Assembly: GCA_002786855.1 (NCBI GenBank)
Contig: PCUU01000039.1
Span: 385-61,863 of the forward strand
Origin: Cytophagales bacterium CG12_big_fil_rev_8_21_14_0_65_40_12
Lineage (GTDB): Bacteria > Bacteroidota > Bacteroidia > Cytophagales > Cyclobacteriaceae
DNA: 61,479 nt
Reading direction: 5' to 3'
A program made the position numbers and the translations under genes. Of this stretch, positions 8,078 to 17,992 are shown piece after piece. How positions within the stretch are numbered: position 1 is the stretch's first letter; the number at the start of each line of letters is the position of its first letter. The notes under the pieces are model-generated. The model was not told the DNA's origin, did no database searches, and saw nothing but the letters and a program-made list of their open reading frames with translations.

Positions 8078-8881
8078 TTTAATCTTAGAAAGTTCTTTAT
8101 CTGTCAGAAAACGCCATTTGCCTCTGGGCAAATCCTTTTTAGTAAGGCCAGCATAAACCACCCGGTCCAGTTTCATTACTTTATATCCGAGGTGTTCAAA
8201 GATTCTACGTATGATTCGATTTCGGCCAATATGAATTTCTATCCCTAAAGATTTCCCATCAGGACTAACCACAGCCAAGTCATCTACAGGCGCTAGACCG
8301 TCCTCGAGCGTAATTCCCGCTCGAATGGCTTCAAAATGTTCCTCTGTTACGGCCTTATCGAGCGTAACTTGATAAATCTTTTTTATTTCGTGAGAAGGGT
8401 GCGTCAGCCTTTTGGCTAAATCACCATCATTAGTGAAGAGCAACAAGCCTGTGGTTGCCCTATCCAATCTCCCAACGGGAAAGATTTGCTCTTCACACGA
8501 ATTCTTGATCAAATCCATTACCGTCTTTCGACCTTCTGGATCGTTTGTAGTCGTGATAAAATCCTTCGGTTTATTCAGCAGGACGTAAACAAGTTTTTCT
8601 CTTTTGAGTAATTTTCCTTGGTGGGTAACCCGATCTCCCGGCTTTACTTTGTAACCCATTTCGGTAACTACAACATCGTTTACCTTAATTTCTCCTTCTT
8701 CGATGAGTTTATCAGCTTCTCGTCTGGAACAGACCCCAGAATTAGAGATATATCGATTCAGCCTGATTTCGGAGGGAGAACTCAAACCCAGTTGAACGAT
8801 CTTCTGATCATAAACAGGGGGAGTTTCGTTGGACTTTCCTTTACTTGTGAAGGGCTTTTTTGGTCTAAAATTCTTTGCCAT
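8072..8881 (-). CDS. rluB: 23S rRNA pseudouridine synthase, RluB/RsuA family
   Basis: 269 residues. A lysine-rich N-terminal tail (1-35) precedes an S4 RNA-binding domain (about 40-100; RLNRYISNSGVCSRREADKLI) and the RsuA/RluB catalytic domain. The catalytic aspartate is in PVGRLDRATTGLLLFTNDG near residue 140, and the C-terminal RNRIIRRIFEHLGYKVMKLDR motif is present. It isomerises uridine to pseudouridine in rRNA, probably 23S. Among RsuA-like enzymes the exact target (RluB against RluE/F or RsuA) cannot be fixed by sight; the link with scpB just upstream is the common rluB context. It is the last gene of the dksA-like/scpB/rluB run. Confidence 0.88.
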   Translation of the reverse strand: MAKNFRPKKPFTSKGKSNETPPVYDQKIVQLGLSSPSEIRLNRYISNSGVCSRREADKLIEEGEIKVNDVVVTEMGYKVKPGDRVTHQGKLLKREKLVYVLLNKPKDFITTTNDPEGRKTVMDLIKNSCEEQIFPVGRLDRATTGLLLFTNDGDLAKRLTHPSHEIKKIYQVTLDKAVTEEHFEAIRAGITLEDGLAPVDDLAVVSPDGKSLGIEIHIGRNRIIRRIFEHLGYKVMKLDRVVYAGLTKKDLPRGKWRFLTDKELSKIKK

Positions 8882-8930
8882 AATAATGCAGTATCTCTAC
8901 TGTATGAACGACAAAGGTACAAAAGCTTAT

Positions 8931-9500
8931 TTATGAATTTTCTTCGCTCGGCTCGCCAATTTGATTTTCTTCTGTGGCAAAGTCCTTTGGTGTAGGTAGG
9001 TCCCTTAAATTATTGATCCCAAAGTAATCCATAAATTTATCGGAGGTGCCATAAAGCAGTGGTCTGCCCACATTTTCAGATTTACCTTTAATTTCCACTA
9101 ACTCCTTCTCAAGTAATTTCTGAACGGCATAATCACAGTTTACCCCTCGGATTTGCTCTATTTCCGACTTTGTAACTGGCTGTTTATAGGCAATAATTGA
9201 CAGTGTTTCTAAGGCAGAAGTTGATAGTCTCTTCTTGGATTGCTGCTTTAATAAAATACCAATGCTGGCTTGATAGGCAGGTTTGGTTAAGAATTGATAA
9301 CCTCCCCCGGTTTTGACCAAAGAAAAAGAAAAAGCTTCGGAGTCAAACTTCAGCTCAAGTCTATTAATTGCTTCTTCAATGTCTGATACTGGAACTTCGG
9401 CCTCAAACATCTCGCTGAGACAAGTCTTTAATTCCGCTACTTTGATCGGTTTTTCGGCACAAAAAATAAGTGCTTCAATATGATTTCCTAAAAAATCCAC
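8931..9500 (-). CDS. scpB: Segregation and condensation protein B
   Basis: 189 residues with the winged-helix pair of ScpB: HIEALIFCAEKPI at the start, SALETLSIIAYKQPVTKSEIEQIRGVN near 95 and GRPLLYGTSDKFMDYFGI near 145. ScpB binds ScpA and SMC to form the bacterial condensin that organises chromosomes. The start codon is GTG at 9498-9500 and overlaps the TAG stop of the preceding gene by one base (TAGTG), suggesting translational coupling. scpA is not in the window. Confidence 0.94.
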   Translation of the reverse strand: MDFLGNHIEALIFCAEKPIKVAELKTCLSEMFEAEVPVSDIEEAINRLELKFDSEAFSFSLVKTGGGYQFLTKPAYQASIGILLKQQSKKRLSTSALETLSIIAYKQPVTKSEIEQIRGVNCDYAVQKLLEKELVEIKGKSENVGRPLLYGTSDKFMDYFGINNLRDLPTPKDFATEENQIGEPSEENS

Positions 9501-9886
9501 TAATTACGTTGTGCCAATTTTGCTTCAATGGAATGCATGGTATGCGGAACAGCCTTCAATCTTTCTTTTGCAATCAATTTACCAGTGTCGATACAAATAC
9601 CATAAGTTCCGTTTTTGATTCTGATCAGCGCATTTTCCAAGTTATTGATGAATTTTTGCTGTCTGGCAGCTAACTGATTCATGTTTTCCTTTTCCATGGT
9701 GTCGGCACCGTCCTCTAAAACCTTGGTTGAGTTATTGGTAATATCTGTGCCTGTATCACCACCTTTTGTAATGCTCTTTTTTAACTCGTTAAGTTCGTTC
9801 TTTGCCAGCTCTAACTTATCAAGGATGATCGCTTCAAACTCTTTTAGCTCATTTTCAGAATATCTTGTTTTCGCTTCTTGGCTCAT
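9500..9886 (-). CDS. TraR/DksA-family protein with degenerate zinc finger
   Basis: 128 residues. The N-terminal half is a coiled coil (about 8-85) with acidic residues typical of DksA-like proteins that insert in the RNA polymerase secondary channel. The C-terminal part GTYGICIDTGKLIAKERLKAVPHT aligns with the DksA zinc finger, but only one cysteine is left, so it cannot bind zinc with four cysteines. Single-cysteine versions are, as I recall, usual in Bacteroidota. Likely role: modulation of transcription initiation. It has a good promoter upstream and starts an operon with scpB and rluB. Confidence 0.85.
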   Translation of the reverse strand: MSQEAKTRYSENELKEFEAIILDKLELAKNELNELKKSITKGGDTGTDITNNSTKVLEDGADTMEKENMNQLAARQQKFINNLENALIRIKNGTYGICIDTGKLIAKERLKAVPHTMHSIEAKLAQRN

Positions 9887-9910
9887 AACATTGGGGATTT
9901 AAAAGTTGCG

Positions 9911-9941
9911 CTAAATTAGGCGACCTCCGAGAGAACGCAAA
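9911..9941 (-). promoter_or_regulatory. Promoter of the dksA-like/scpB/rluB operon
   Basis: On the minus strand TTTG (9941-9938), 19 bases, then TAATTTAG (9918-9911) fits TTTG-N19-TANNTTTG with one mismatch. It lies about 25 bases before the ATG at 9886. Confidence 0.7.
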
Positions 9942-10073
9942 GGTTTTAAATTAATTTTTAGAAAGCTTCTTTAACTAAATATTATGGCCGTATCGAGATT
10001 CTAGTCAAAATTAAATTATAGTTAAATCTAATCCATCAGAATAAAATTCTGATTGCTATTTTGAAAAAGGCAC

Positions 10074-10113
10074 AAAAAAAGAGATGGCTTGGGTTCATCT
10101 CTTATTTCTTTTT
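10074..10113 (-). terminator. Intrinsic terminator after the 50-residue small gene
   Basis: On the minus strand AGAGATG pairs with CATCTCT around a 9-base loop and is followed by seven T. It lies about 22 bases after the stop at 10127, which supports a real transcript across the small gene. Confidence 0.85.
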
Positions 10114-10126
10114 GGTGGGCAAAACA

Positions 10127-10279
10127 TCAGTAGTTGAGGTTGAGCAATTGCATTCTTCTCGCCATTGAGAAATTGTCAATTTGCACACTGTATTTCATCC
10201 TGATGTACCTTTTAATCACTTCAATTTTTCTTCCCTTCCTAAGATGGGAATCAATCGCATTGTTAATTAAACAGTTCAT
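10127..10279 (-). CDS. Small basic protein, 50 residues, unknown function
   Basis: An ATG-started frame of 50 codons ends in TGA and is followed by a strong intrinsic terminator. The product begins MNCLINNAIDSHL, has a basic middle (RKGRKIEVIKRYIRMKY) and ends ARRMQLLNLNY; ten Lys/Arg against three Asp/Glu. It has no signal peptide or membrane segment, and the basic amphipathic middle could bind nucleic acid or a membrane (inference). It fills the gap between the giant secreted protein gene (upstream on the same strand) and the dksA-like gene. An alternative is that the transcript is a small RNA. I do not recognise a family. Confidence 0.5.
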   Translation of the reverse strand: MNCLINNAIDSHLRKGRKIEVIKRYIRMKYSVQIDNFSMARRMQLLNLNY

Positions 10280-10423
10280 TTAGTTGAATATTAGATGGTT
10301 CTCTGAATTTTAACTAAAAGATAAGAATAAAGTTGGGTAAACCTTAATGTGAGGGTAACATTCACGACATATTTTCATAAAGAAAATCTAATTCAAACTA
10401 AGAATGTCTAGGCTAATTAACAT
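10280..10423. other. Intergenic leader of the small gene
   Basis: AT-rich stretch between the giant repeat-protein gene and the small gene. A weak -7 look-alike (TATCTTTT, minus strand, about 10317-10324) is present without a TTTG at the right distance. The only dyad after the giant gene (AATGT/ACATT near 10400) is short and lacks a T-run, so read-through into the small gene is possible. Confidence 0.4.
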
Positions 10424-13400
10424 TTAGAAGCGCGTGCCGACCGCAACTGTTTCCTTTTGTAAGCTGACTTTACCACTTGGATCAATAATTTGTATTAAAA
10501 TCAAATAATAGCCCAGTCTTGCCTTTTCGCCAGTAGTTGTGGTGCCGTCCCATCTAAAAAATCCAGTTGCGCCAACCAAGGTATTTTGCGATACTTCTTT
10601 GACCAAATTTCCATTTGCATCATAAATTGAAACCGTCAAAACATTCCCCGAGCGCTCAAAATCGAAATTGATCGATGTGAAATTTGCCCCTCCGACAACA
10701 TCCGGTGCAAAAGCCTTTGGCTCGACATTAAAAATAGCTGCTGCTGTAGGAGTTGATTGGAATTGAGAATTTTCTAAGCCTGGCGTGGCGAAGCCCACTT
10801 GACTCGAGGCAGATTGCCAATTATTGGCATCATTGGTTGGTGCGGACAAGCGAATTCTCTCCAACGAAACGCCATCCACTGAATTCAAAAGTGGCGAGTG
10901 ATAGTCCTCACTGTAATCAAATTGATCTACCTCAATGCCTGTTTTACTTACAATGGCCACACTACCTTGGTCTGAGGGAAGGCTTGGCAGCGTACTAATT
11001 ACAACAATTGAAGCTAAATCCGTATTGGCATATTGATTCTTTAGAATTGTTGCATCTGTGGTAATGGTCTTGTATGTAAATGGCGCAAAAATAACATCAG
11101 CAGTAGAGATGACTCGGTCGTTCGAAACACCCTCTAATCGCCAATCTTTAAGGTTTATGTATTTATTGGAGTTGTTATAAAGCTCTACAAACCTGACTCC
11201 GCCAGCTCTAGGGTCAAATAATATTTCATTGATCAAAATGTTTGAAACTACTGCTTCTACAGCAATTACTACTGTCGCTTCTTTAGCATCTGCTAAAATG
11301 AGGTTTCCACTGCAATCCACTACATTTTCAACCTGAATTTGATAGGCAGTGTTGGACTGAATTGCACTTCCTAAATCAATAATAACCTCTTTTCCATCGA
11401 CAGAAAGATTGACGGATTGCACTGTAATACCTTGATTTATTGTAAAGTTATTTGATTCGACAGACGCCCTGCTCAGCTTTTCGTCAAAGGTCAATTTCAG
11501 TTGTGTACTGTTAAGGGCTACTGCATCAATCAATGATGGGCCAATGAGATCTGGATTGCTGGCATTCACTGAATTAAAAGCACCAGGCGTTCCACCAATA
11601 CTGGCTGAACTTGCATTCCAATTAGGTTGTCCAACACAGGGATAATTAATGTCGATTAATTCTAAACTAAAACCCCCTGCAGATTTTGCTGTCGTCCGAT
11701 ACCAGCTCAAATCGTAAATCACAGTGTGAATTTCTTGACTCCCAGAATAAAGGGAAACTTCATCGCCATTGGTATTTAAACTCGGCCAATTATTAACACC
11801 TAGAACATCGCCATAGGCTTCCATCTCGACCTTATCATTATTCGGAGCTAAGATCAAATATTGGTTTGGATATATATTGTAACTACTTAATGTAGTGGCA
11901 CTTGTTCCATCTGAAAGGATGAGGCCCGACACAGAAATAATTCGGTTAGAAGTATTATAAAGCTCCAGATATTCGACATTCGGTAAACCTTGAGATGGGG
12001 ATGGATTTGCCATTATCTCGGTAATGATGAGTTCTTGAAATCCAGGTTCATCCCCCATGTAGAAATCCAAGTTTGTGGTTGAAATGATATTTCCTTCGCA
12101 ATCCCTCACTCCAGCAACAGTCAAAGTGTTTACAATTCCTCTTGTGATTTGAGTGCTGAGGTTGATAAGTATTTCTTTGGCAAAAACGTCTAATATTTGA
12201 AGATTGGCTACTTGCAAGCCATTTGAAAAGCTGAATGCCGAGGCAACCACTGAGGTAGCATCCATAGATTCATTAAAGATGAGCTTTAATTGCTGCTCTG
12301 ACTCAACTGAAATGGATGAAACCAGAGGGGCATTGGTATCTGGTGTGATGTCGTAAACAGAATTTTGAGTTCCTGGCGTACCTCCCACATTACTATTTGA
12401 AGCCGTCCAATTGCTGTTATCGAAACAGGTTGCCTCTGGGTTGATCAATTCTATGCTGTAACCTCCATCGTCCTTAGCATCTGATTGATAGAACGACTTA
12501 TCGTAGGCTACTTCAAAAACAATATTGCCTTGTGCATCCTTTATTCTAGCCTCATCCTCGATGGTTAATGTTGGAAATGAATTGATGGCCAAAACTTCTC
12601 CATAGCCGACTAAGGCATTGGCCGCAGAATTTCCTGCCAAAATCAAATAGGCGTCTGGTGCAATAGTCCTTTGAGATAGCTTATAACTTCCATCGTTATC
12701 GGCAAAAAAGAGACCTTCCAACTCGATTATTCTATTAGAACGATTGTATATCTCCACATATTCAGCCAATGGAAGTCCTTTACTCGGACTTGGCGTTGGC
12801 ATAATTTCCGTAATAATCAAGTCATGATAATTTGGCACATCGCCCTTGATGAAATTGAAACTTGACGAAGACAATGCATTTCCGCTGCAATCAGCCACAT
12901 TGCTGACAGTCAGCACGCGCTGAAAACCTTTTGTGAAAGGTGCACTTAAATTGAGTAGAACATTTCTGCCAAAGGGATCATTCATTTGAATTGAAGTCAC
13001 CGTAATCCCATCTTGCAAACCAAAATGTGCTGGAATTAAGGTAGATAAATCCATCGCTTCGCTGAAAGTCAATTTAAGTTGCGAAGTTGTGATGACCTCA
13101 ATAGCCTCCAACTGCGGAGAAGCAAGGTCTGCCAAAACACTGTAAACTGAGTTTTGAGCCCCTGGTGTTGCGCCTAGCGGGGCAATAGAAGCCGCATAAT
13201 TTATAAATTCATAACAGGGTTTATCTGGGTTGATCAACTCAATACTAAACCCTCCAGATTGCTTGGTGACATCATTGTAAAAGGTCAAATCGTAGGCAAT
13301 AGAGTCTAAAACAACACCATTCCTGCCTATCAAATAAATCGATTCTCCAGTATTCGAAAGCGATGGAAAGTTATTCAAGCCGATTGATTTCCCATAGGCT

Positions 13401-16400
13401 AAATACTGAGTAGCTGCACCTTGTGTAGTAACAGTTAAATATTCATCGGGAGCCAATACGGAAGCTAAAAAAGCAGCCGTATCACGTTTATCGGTAATCT
13501 TAAAATCTCTCAATTCAATATTTTGCGCCCCACGATTATAGATTTCTATAAACTCAGCATTTGGTAAACTTGATGATGACTTCGTATCAAAGTAAACTTC
13601 ATTGATCACCAATTCTCTAAACTGAGGATTTATTGGAGCAACGAATGTGAAATCAAAAGTAGTAAGCACGATAGCTTTTCCTTGTTGATCTTGCACTCGA
13701 TCTACCGTAAGCTGATAGGCACCGTTTGATAAATTCTGGGCAAAACTAAGTACCACTTTATTGGATGTTCCGGCCACAATTGTTGCAGATACAGGAATGC
13801 CAATACCATTGTTAAGAGAATAATGATTTATGGTTCTTGCAGTAGTGGCATTCAATGCTTCATTAAACACTACTTCAATTTCATTCAAATAATGAGAGTT
13901 GACGGCCAAAATAATTGGAGGAGTCAAATCATAAGTTAGTTTGGTTTTAGATGCATTTATAATCCCAAAGTAAAAGTCCAGCAAGTTTTGAACGGTGAGT
14001 TCATATTGAATTCCTTCAGAAAACGGCTTGTCAAAAAGCAAGGTCACTACTTTAAAATCAGTAGTACTTCTTACTGCGGTAATTGGATTGCCAATGCCCC
14101 CATTTAAGCTATAATTCGTAATCGTCTCAGCACTTGTTTCATCAAGCTCCTGATCAAAAGTAAGTACTAGCGTATTCTGATTTAAAATGGCAATGTCCAC
14201 AATATGAGTACTATACACAAAATCGAAACTAATTTCATCGGATCGATTACCATCCAAATCCAAAAGCTGTTGCACCACTAAGCGGTAACTAATACCAATT
14301 TTAAGTGCCGTTGTAAGGTTTAATGTAAGAAGTGAAGCATTCGACTGATCTTGAACAACTGACTTTAGCCCAATGCCATTATCAAAACCAAAATTTGTAA
14401 TGTCTTCTGCTGAGGTTTTATCCAGCAGCTTTGTAAACTTGATTTGAATAGTCGTATCATTCAGAATCGTAAAAGTGCCAAAGGTGGCCTTCAGCGATGA
14501 AAAAGTAGCCACTAAATTGACTGGCAAACCGTTTTCAAATACATCAGAAATATTGGCGATTGTTAGGGTATTGCTGGCATTATTACCCAGAGTGGTAAAT
14601 GTCAGTTCAACAATATTCGTGTTTTCAGCCGATCGAATCGCAGAAATGGGCTGCCCAATGCCGTTGTCAATAGAATAATTAGCTTCGTTTTCAGCGATTG
14701 ACTTAGTCACCTCCTCTGAAAAAGTAACCTCAATGGTCGTGGGGCCAGTAACCTTAATCCCATTAAGTCTTGGGGCAAGTCGATCATAAGTAAAATTCTC
14801 GTTCCTATTGGTTGAAATGGTATTACCTGACAGATCAGAAATGCCCGTGACCGTCAACCTATTTTCTACCTCCTGTTCGAAGTTTGTACCAAAATCGAGA
14901 ATTACAGATCGCTTATCGGCTTGCAAAATCACCCGGCTTGGATTTCCCAATCCATTATTAACTGTATAATTATTGAGCGATTCAGCCGAAGTTAAATCAA
15001 CAATTTCATCATAAGAGACTTGCACGGAATTTTCATCGATTACAACCACGGAAGTGATATCTGGATCATCAGTATCAAAAACAAAATTGGTGTTCAACAA
15101 TTGCAAAAAGCTATTATTCGTTGCCCTAATATCCTTGAAGGCAATTGTTCGGCTAGTGTTTTCCGGAAAGGCTGTGTTAAATACCAAGTGCACCAATCTA
15201 GCATTCGTGTTGTCTTTTGAGGCTGAAACAGGTGATCCAATGCTCGAATTTACGCTGTATTTAGCGGCAATCTCTGCACTGACTTCATCAACGTCTTCTG
15301 TGAAATAGACATCTAGCAGTTGACTAGAAAGCACGATGACCGTGTCAATTTGATCCACAAAGCTAAAACCCAATTGACTCACAGCGATACTGTTACCTAT
15401 TGTATCTGCAATATTTTGATAATTCAGTGTGTAGTTACTTCCTTCTAAGAGTGAAGTAGCAAAAGTTAAATTCACTCGGTTCTTTTCGATTAAATCGAAA
15501 GTTGAACGAGATGGATTCCCAAGGGCTGGATCTAATGAATAGTTCGACTCAGTTTCGGCAACGGTTTGATTAAGTTCTTCGTCAAAAATAATATCGATGC
15601 TTGTTGGTGTATTTAAAATTATTCGCTGAAACACTGGTGCCAGATTATCAAAGTAGAAAGTAAATTGATTATTCTCTATCGTGTTTCCAGCACAATCTGT
15701 TAAACCAGTAGCCGTAACGGTATAAAAATTCCCCGACACTAATGGCGAAGCCAAATTGAGTTGAACTGACTTTGAAGTGTTTGAATTCGCTACAAATGAG
15801 GTAACCCCAATACCATTATTTACGGAATAGTTGCCGCCATTCAATGAAGCCAAATCCATTATTTCGTCAAAAACCAATGTAATCTGCTGATTGGAATCTA
15901 CCGAGCCTCGGGCTATGTTGGGCCTGGCTGTATCAGGCGAATTGTCATAAAGCGAATTCTGTGCTGCTGGAGTTGCGCCTTGAGCAGCATTTGAGGCTTG
16001 CCAATTGTTAACATCGCTGCATATTCTCTCTGGATTGATTTGTTCTAAAGACCAACCCCCATCTGACTTTGCATTGTCTTTATACCATGTCAGATCAAAG
16101 GTTAGGCTGTCTACAAGGTTACCGAGGTTGTCCTTCAACAAAATTTGCTCCCCTCCGTTCGTCAGCGTATTCCAAGACGTTACACCAACAACATCTCCAA
16201 AAGGTTGAAAAAGCGCAACATTGGAAGTTGAGGTTAAAATTACGTATGCATTAGGATGGAGCACAAAACTGCCTATTGTTCCACCGGTAAGGTCGAAACT
16301 TGCCAAATCAATCGCCTGAGTACTCGCGTTAAACAACTCAATAAATTCATTCGTGGTACCTGAAGGCAACGTTTGGGGATCGGGTTGAGCAGCACCCGTA

Positions 16401-17890
16401 GGGTCTGCAAAAATTTCATTGATGACGATATTTCGATAATTGGTTTGAACTGAATTCGTAACATTCGCCTGCCTGTTCATTGCAATAGCATTACCAGTGG
16501 AATTAGTCACATTATTGACCGTGAGCGTGTATGTATTATTCACCAACGAGTTGGTAAACGTCAGTAATACCTTATTCAATTCTGTGCCATTTCGAACAGC
16601 AGAGACTGGAGTATTGTACCCGTAATTAAGACTATAGTTCGAAGTCAAGTTTGCAGAGGTCGCATCAACATTTTGATTAAACTGAATTTGCAAAGAAGTG
16701 CTTGAGATTATAGATAGCCCTGAAATTTCTAGAGGTAAGTAATTAAAGTTTGTGATTAGGTTGCTTGATATGGCCAAAGTGGAAAAATCCTTCACTCCAT
16801 TGATCGTGAGCACATAGTTTTGAGAGGCTAAGTCATTTACAAAAGTCAAGGTAACCTTGTTCTTATCGATATTATCGCGCACTGCCAAGCTTGGATTTCC
16901 TATTCCATTATCTACGGCATAATTAGAAATTGTCTCTGCTGTGGTTTCATCCAAATCCTGATTAAAGCTAATTTCTAAGGTATTTTTAGAGATCACGTTC
17001 GTGGTGTTCACGGCAAGCGGATTTACATAATTAAATCCTGCCGTAAGGTTATTGGCGGGAGTATTACTAGCAGCATCTGCCACCCCGTTCACAGTCAGCT
17101 GATAGTTGGCGTTTGCCATTGCAGTTGTACTCAGTCTAACTTGATTTGCCGCGATTCGTGAAGCTGAGTTCACCACAATTCCGTTGTTTATTGCATAGTT
17201 TGCGATGTTTTCTGCCGTAATCTGGGTTACTTCCTGATTGAAATTAACCACCACAGTTGTCGCGTCAGTGGCAGCTGCACTATTGATCGCCAATGGAGTT
17301 AACACCTGCTCAATTAAAAAATCGTCCATTACAAGCTCAGCAGCCGATCCTGCGCCATCACCTCGTGCCATCGTAATTTTTACAACCACATTGGATTGAG
17401 AAGCGGCTTGTGCAGGAGGACTATAAGTATATCTCGTATAGCTGGTGTTATTGTCGTTAGGGAAGGTGGTATTATCTCCAATCTGAACATTATCAAGGTA
17501 ATTTACACCGCCATCAATTGAAGTTGAAAATGATAAAAGCACTGGCCTTGTGGAGGAAATTGCCCCATTTTGCTTGGAATAAGCGTAAAATGATATCAGT
17601 GGATTATTGTTGTTCGTAAAGTTGAGTGCAATCAATACCTCTCCTGTAAAACTGCTAATAGGTATCACATTGAGCGAAGCAGCCCCTGTTCTTGCATTTG
17701 CCCCCTGAAAAATTCTAGTTGAAGCCTGAACTTCATTTCCAGTCCAGTTAGTTATAAAAACAACATTTGAGCCCGTGGTAAACGGTTGTTCAAAACTTTC
17801 CGTAGAAGGAAAGCTGTTAATCTGACTTAAAGTTATATTTGCAGCCAGAATTAAAAGTAAGAATACGGTAAAGAAAAACTTTAACCTCAT
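10424..17890 (-). CDS. Giant secreted protein with lamin-tail domains and SbsA/Ig-like repeats
   Basis: 2488 residues with a Sec signal peptide (hydrophobic 5-22, ILAANITLS). An N-terminal beta-sandwich (about 25-200) is followed by about 14 SbsA/Ig-like repeats, each with a core like NYS-NNGIG-P and an L-F strand. Five lamin-tail domains start near residues 487, 1427, 1688, 1950 and 2213, with motifs such as VINEIFADP, IITEIMPTPSPS and EYVEIYNRSNR. From residue 1427 on, a lamin-tail plus Ig-like unit repeats every 262 residues, each with a DCxGN cysteine. The C-terminal 105 residues resemble a FlgD-like/gliding-type Ig domain (VSIYDANGNLVKEV, GYYLILIQIIDPSG), perhaps a T9SS export signal. 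Likely cell-surface adhesin or extracellular matrix protein; function unproven. Confidence 0.85.
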   Translation of the reverse strand: MRLKFFFTVFLLLILAANITLSQINSFPSTESFEQPFTTGSNVVFITNWTGNEVQASTRIFQGANARTGAASLNVIPISSFTGEVLIALNFTNNNNPLISFYAYSKQNGAISSTRPVLLSFSTSIDGGVNYLDNVQIGDNTTFPNDNNTSYTRYTYSPPAQAASQSNVVVKITMARGDGAGSAAELVMDDFLIEQVLTPLAINSAAATDATTVVVNFNQEVTQITAENIANYAINNGIVVNSASRIAANQVRLSTTAMANANYQLTVNGVADAASNTPANNLTAGFNYVNPLAVNTTNVISKNTLEISFNQDLDETTAETISNYAVDNGIGNPSLAVRDNIDKNKVTLTFVNDLASQNYVLTINGVKDFSTLAISSNLITNFNYLPLEISGLSIISSTSLQIQFNQNVDATSANLTSNYSLNYGYNTPVSAVRNGTELNKVLLTFTNSLVNNTYTLTVNNVTNSTGNAIAMNRQANVTNSVQTNYRNIVINEIFADPTGAAQPDPQTLPSGTTNEFIELFNASTQAIDLASFDLTGGTIGSFVLHPNAYVILTSTSNVALFQPFGDVVGVTSWNTLTNGGEQILLKDNLGNLVDSLTFDLTWYKDNAKSDGGWSLEQINPERICSDVNNWQASNAAQGATPAAQNSLYDNSPDTARPNIARGSVDSNQQITLVFDEIMDLASLNGGNYSVNNGIGVTSFVANSNTSKSVQLNLASPLVSGNFYTVTATGLTDCAGNTIENNQFTFYFDNLAPVFQRIILNTPTSIDIIFDEELNQTVAETESNYSLDPALGNPSRSTFDLIEKNRVNLTFATSLLEGSNYTLNYQNIADTIGNSIAVSQLGFSFVDQIDTVIVLSSQLLDVYFTEDVDEVSAEIAAKYSVNSSIGSPVSASKDNTNARLVHLVFNTAFPENTSRTIAFKDIRATNNSFLQLLNTNFVFDTDDPDITSVVVIDENSVQVSYDEIVDLTSAESLNNYTVNNGLGNPSRVILQADKRSVILDFGTNFEQEVENRLTVTGISDLSGNTISTNRNENFTYDRLAPRLNGIKVTGPTTIEVTFSEEVTKSIAENEANYSIDNGIGQPISAIRSAENTNIVELTFTTLGNNASNTLTIANISDVFENGLPVNLVATFSSLKATFGTFTILNDTTIQIKFTKLLDKTSAEDITNFGFDNGIGLKSVVQDQSNASLLTLNLTTALKIGISYRLVVQQLLDLDGNRSDEISFDFVYSTHIVDIAILNQNTLVLTFDQELDETSAETITNYSLNGGIGNPITAVRSTTDFKVVTLLFDKPFSEGIQYELTVQNLLDFYFGIINASKTKLTYDLTPPIILAVNSHYLNEIEVVFNEALNATTARTINHYSLNNGIGIPVSATIVAGTSNKVVLSFAQNLSNGAYQLTVDRVQDQQGKAIVLTTFDFTFVAPINPQFRELVINEVYFDTKSSSSLPNAEFIEIYNRGAQNIELRDFKITDKRDTAAFLASVLAPDEYLTVTTQGAATQYLAYGKSIGLNNFPSLSNTGESIYLIGRNGVVLDSIAYDLTFYNDVTKQSGGFSIELINPDKPCYEFINYAASIAPLGATPGAQNSVYSVLADLASPQLEAIEVITTSQLKLTFSEAMDLSTLIPAHFGLQDGITVTSIQMNDPFGRNVLLNLSAPFTKGFQRVLTVSNVADCSGNALSSSSFNFIKGDVPNYHDLIITEIMPTPSPSKGLPLAEYVEIYNRSNRIIELEGLFFADNDGSYKLSQRTIAPDAYLILAGNSAANALVGYGEVLAINSFPTLTIEDEARIKDAQGNIVFEVAYDKSFYQSDAKDDGGYSIELINPEATCFDNSNWTASNSNVGGTPGTQNSVYDITPDTNAPLVSSISVESEQQLKLIFNESMDATSVVASAFSFSNGLQVANLQILDVFAKEILINLSTQITRGIVNTLTVAGVRDCEGNIISTTNLDFYMGDEPGFQELIITEIMANPSPSQGLPNVEYLELYNTSNRIISVSGLILSDGTSATTLSSYNIYPNQYLILAPNNDKVEMEAYGDVLGVNNWPSLNTNGDEVSLYSGSQEIHTVIYDLSWYRTTAKSAGGFSLELIDINYPCVGQPNWNASSASIGGTPGAFNSVNASNPDLIGPSLIDAVALNSTQLKLTFDEKLSRASVESNNFTINQGITVQSVNLSVDGKEVIIDLGSAIQSNTAYQIQVENVVDCSGNLILADAKEATVVIAVEAVVSNILINEILFDPRAGGVRFVELYNNSNKYINLKDWRLEGVSNDRVISTADVIFAPFTYKTITTDATILKNQYANTDLASIVVISTLPSLPSDQGSVAIVSKTGIEVDQFDYSEDYHSPLLNSVDGVSLERIRLSAPTNDANNWQSASSQVGFATPGLENSQFQSTPTAAAIFNVEPKAFAPDVVGGANFTSINFDFERSGNVLTVSIYDANGNLVKEVSQNTLVGATGFFRWDGTTTTGEKARLGYYLILIQIIDPSGKVSLQKETVAVGTRF

Positions 17891-17992
17891 CTGGAAATTC
17901 TAAGTGTTTAGATTCAAGACAGTTAAAGTACGAAAAATATATAATTATTCTTGTTATCAGGCCAAAAAGAGGGTAAGAAAATTTAGTAAAAG

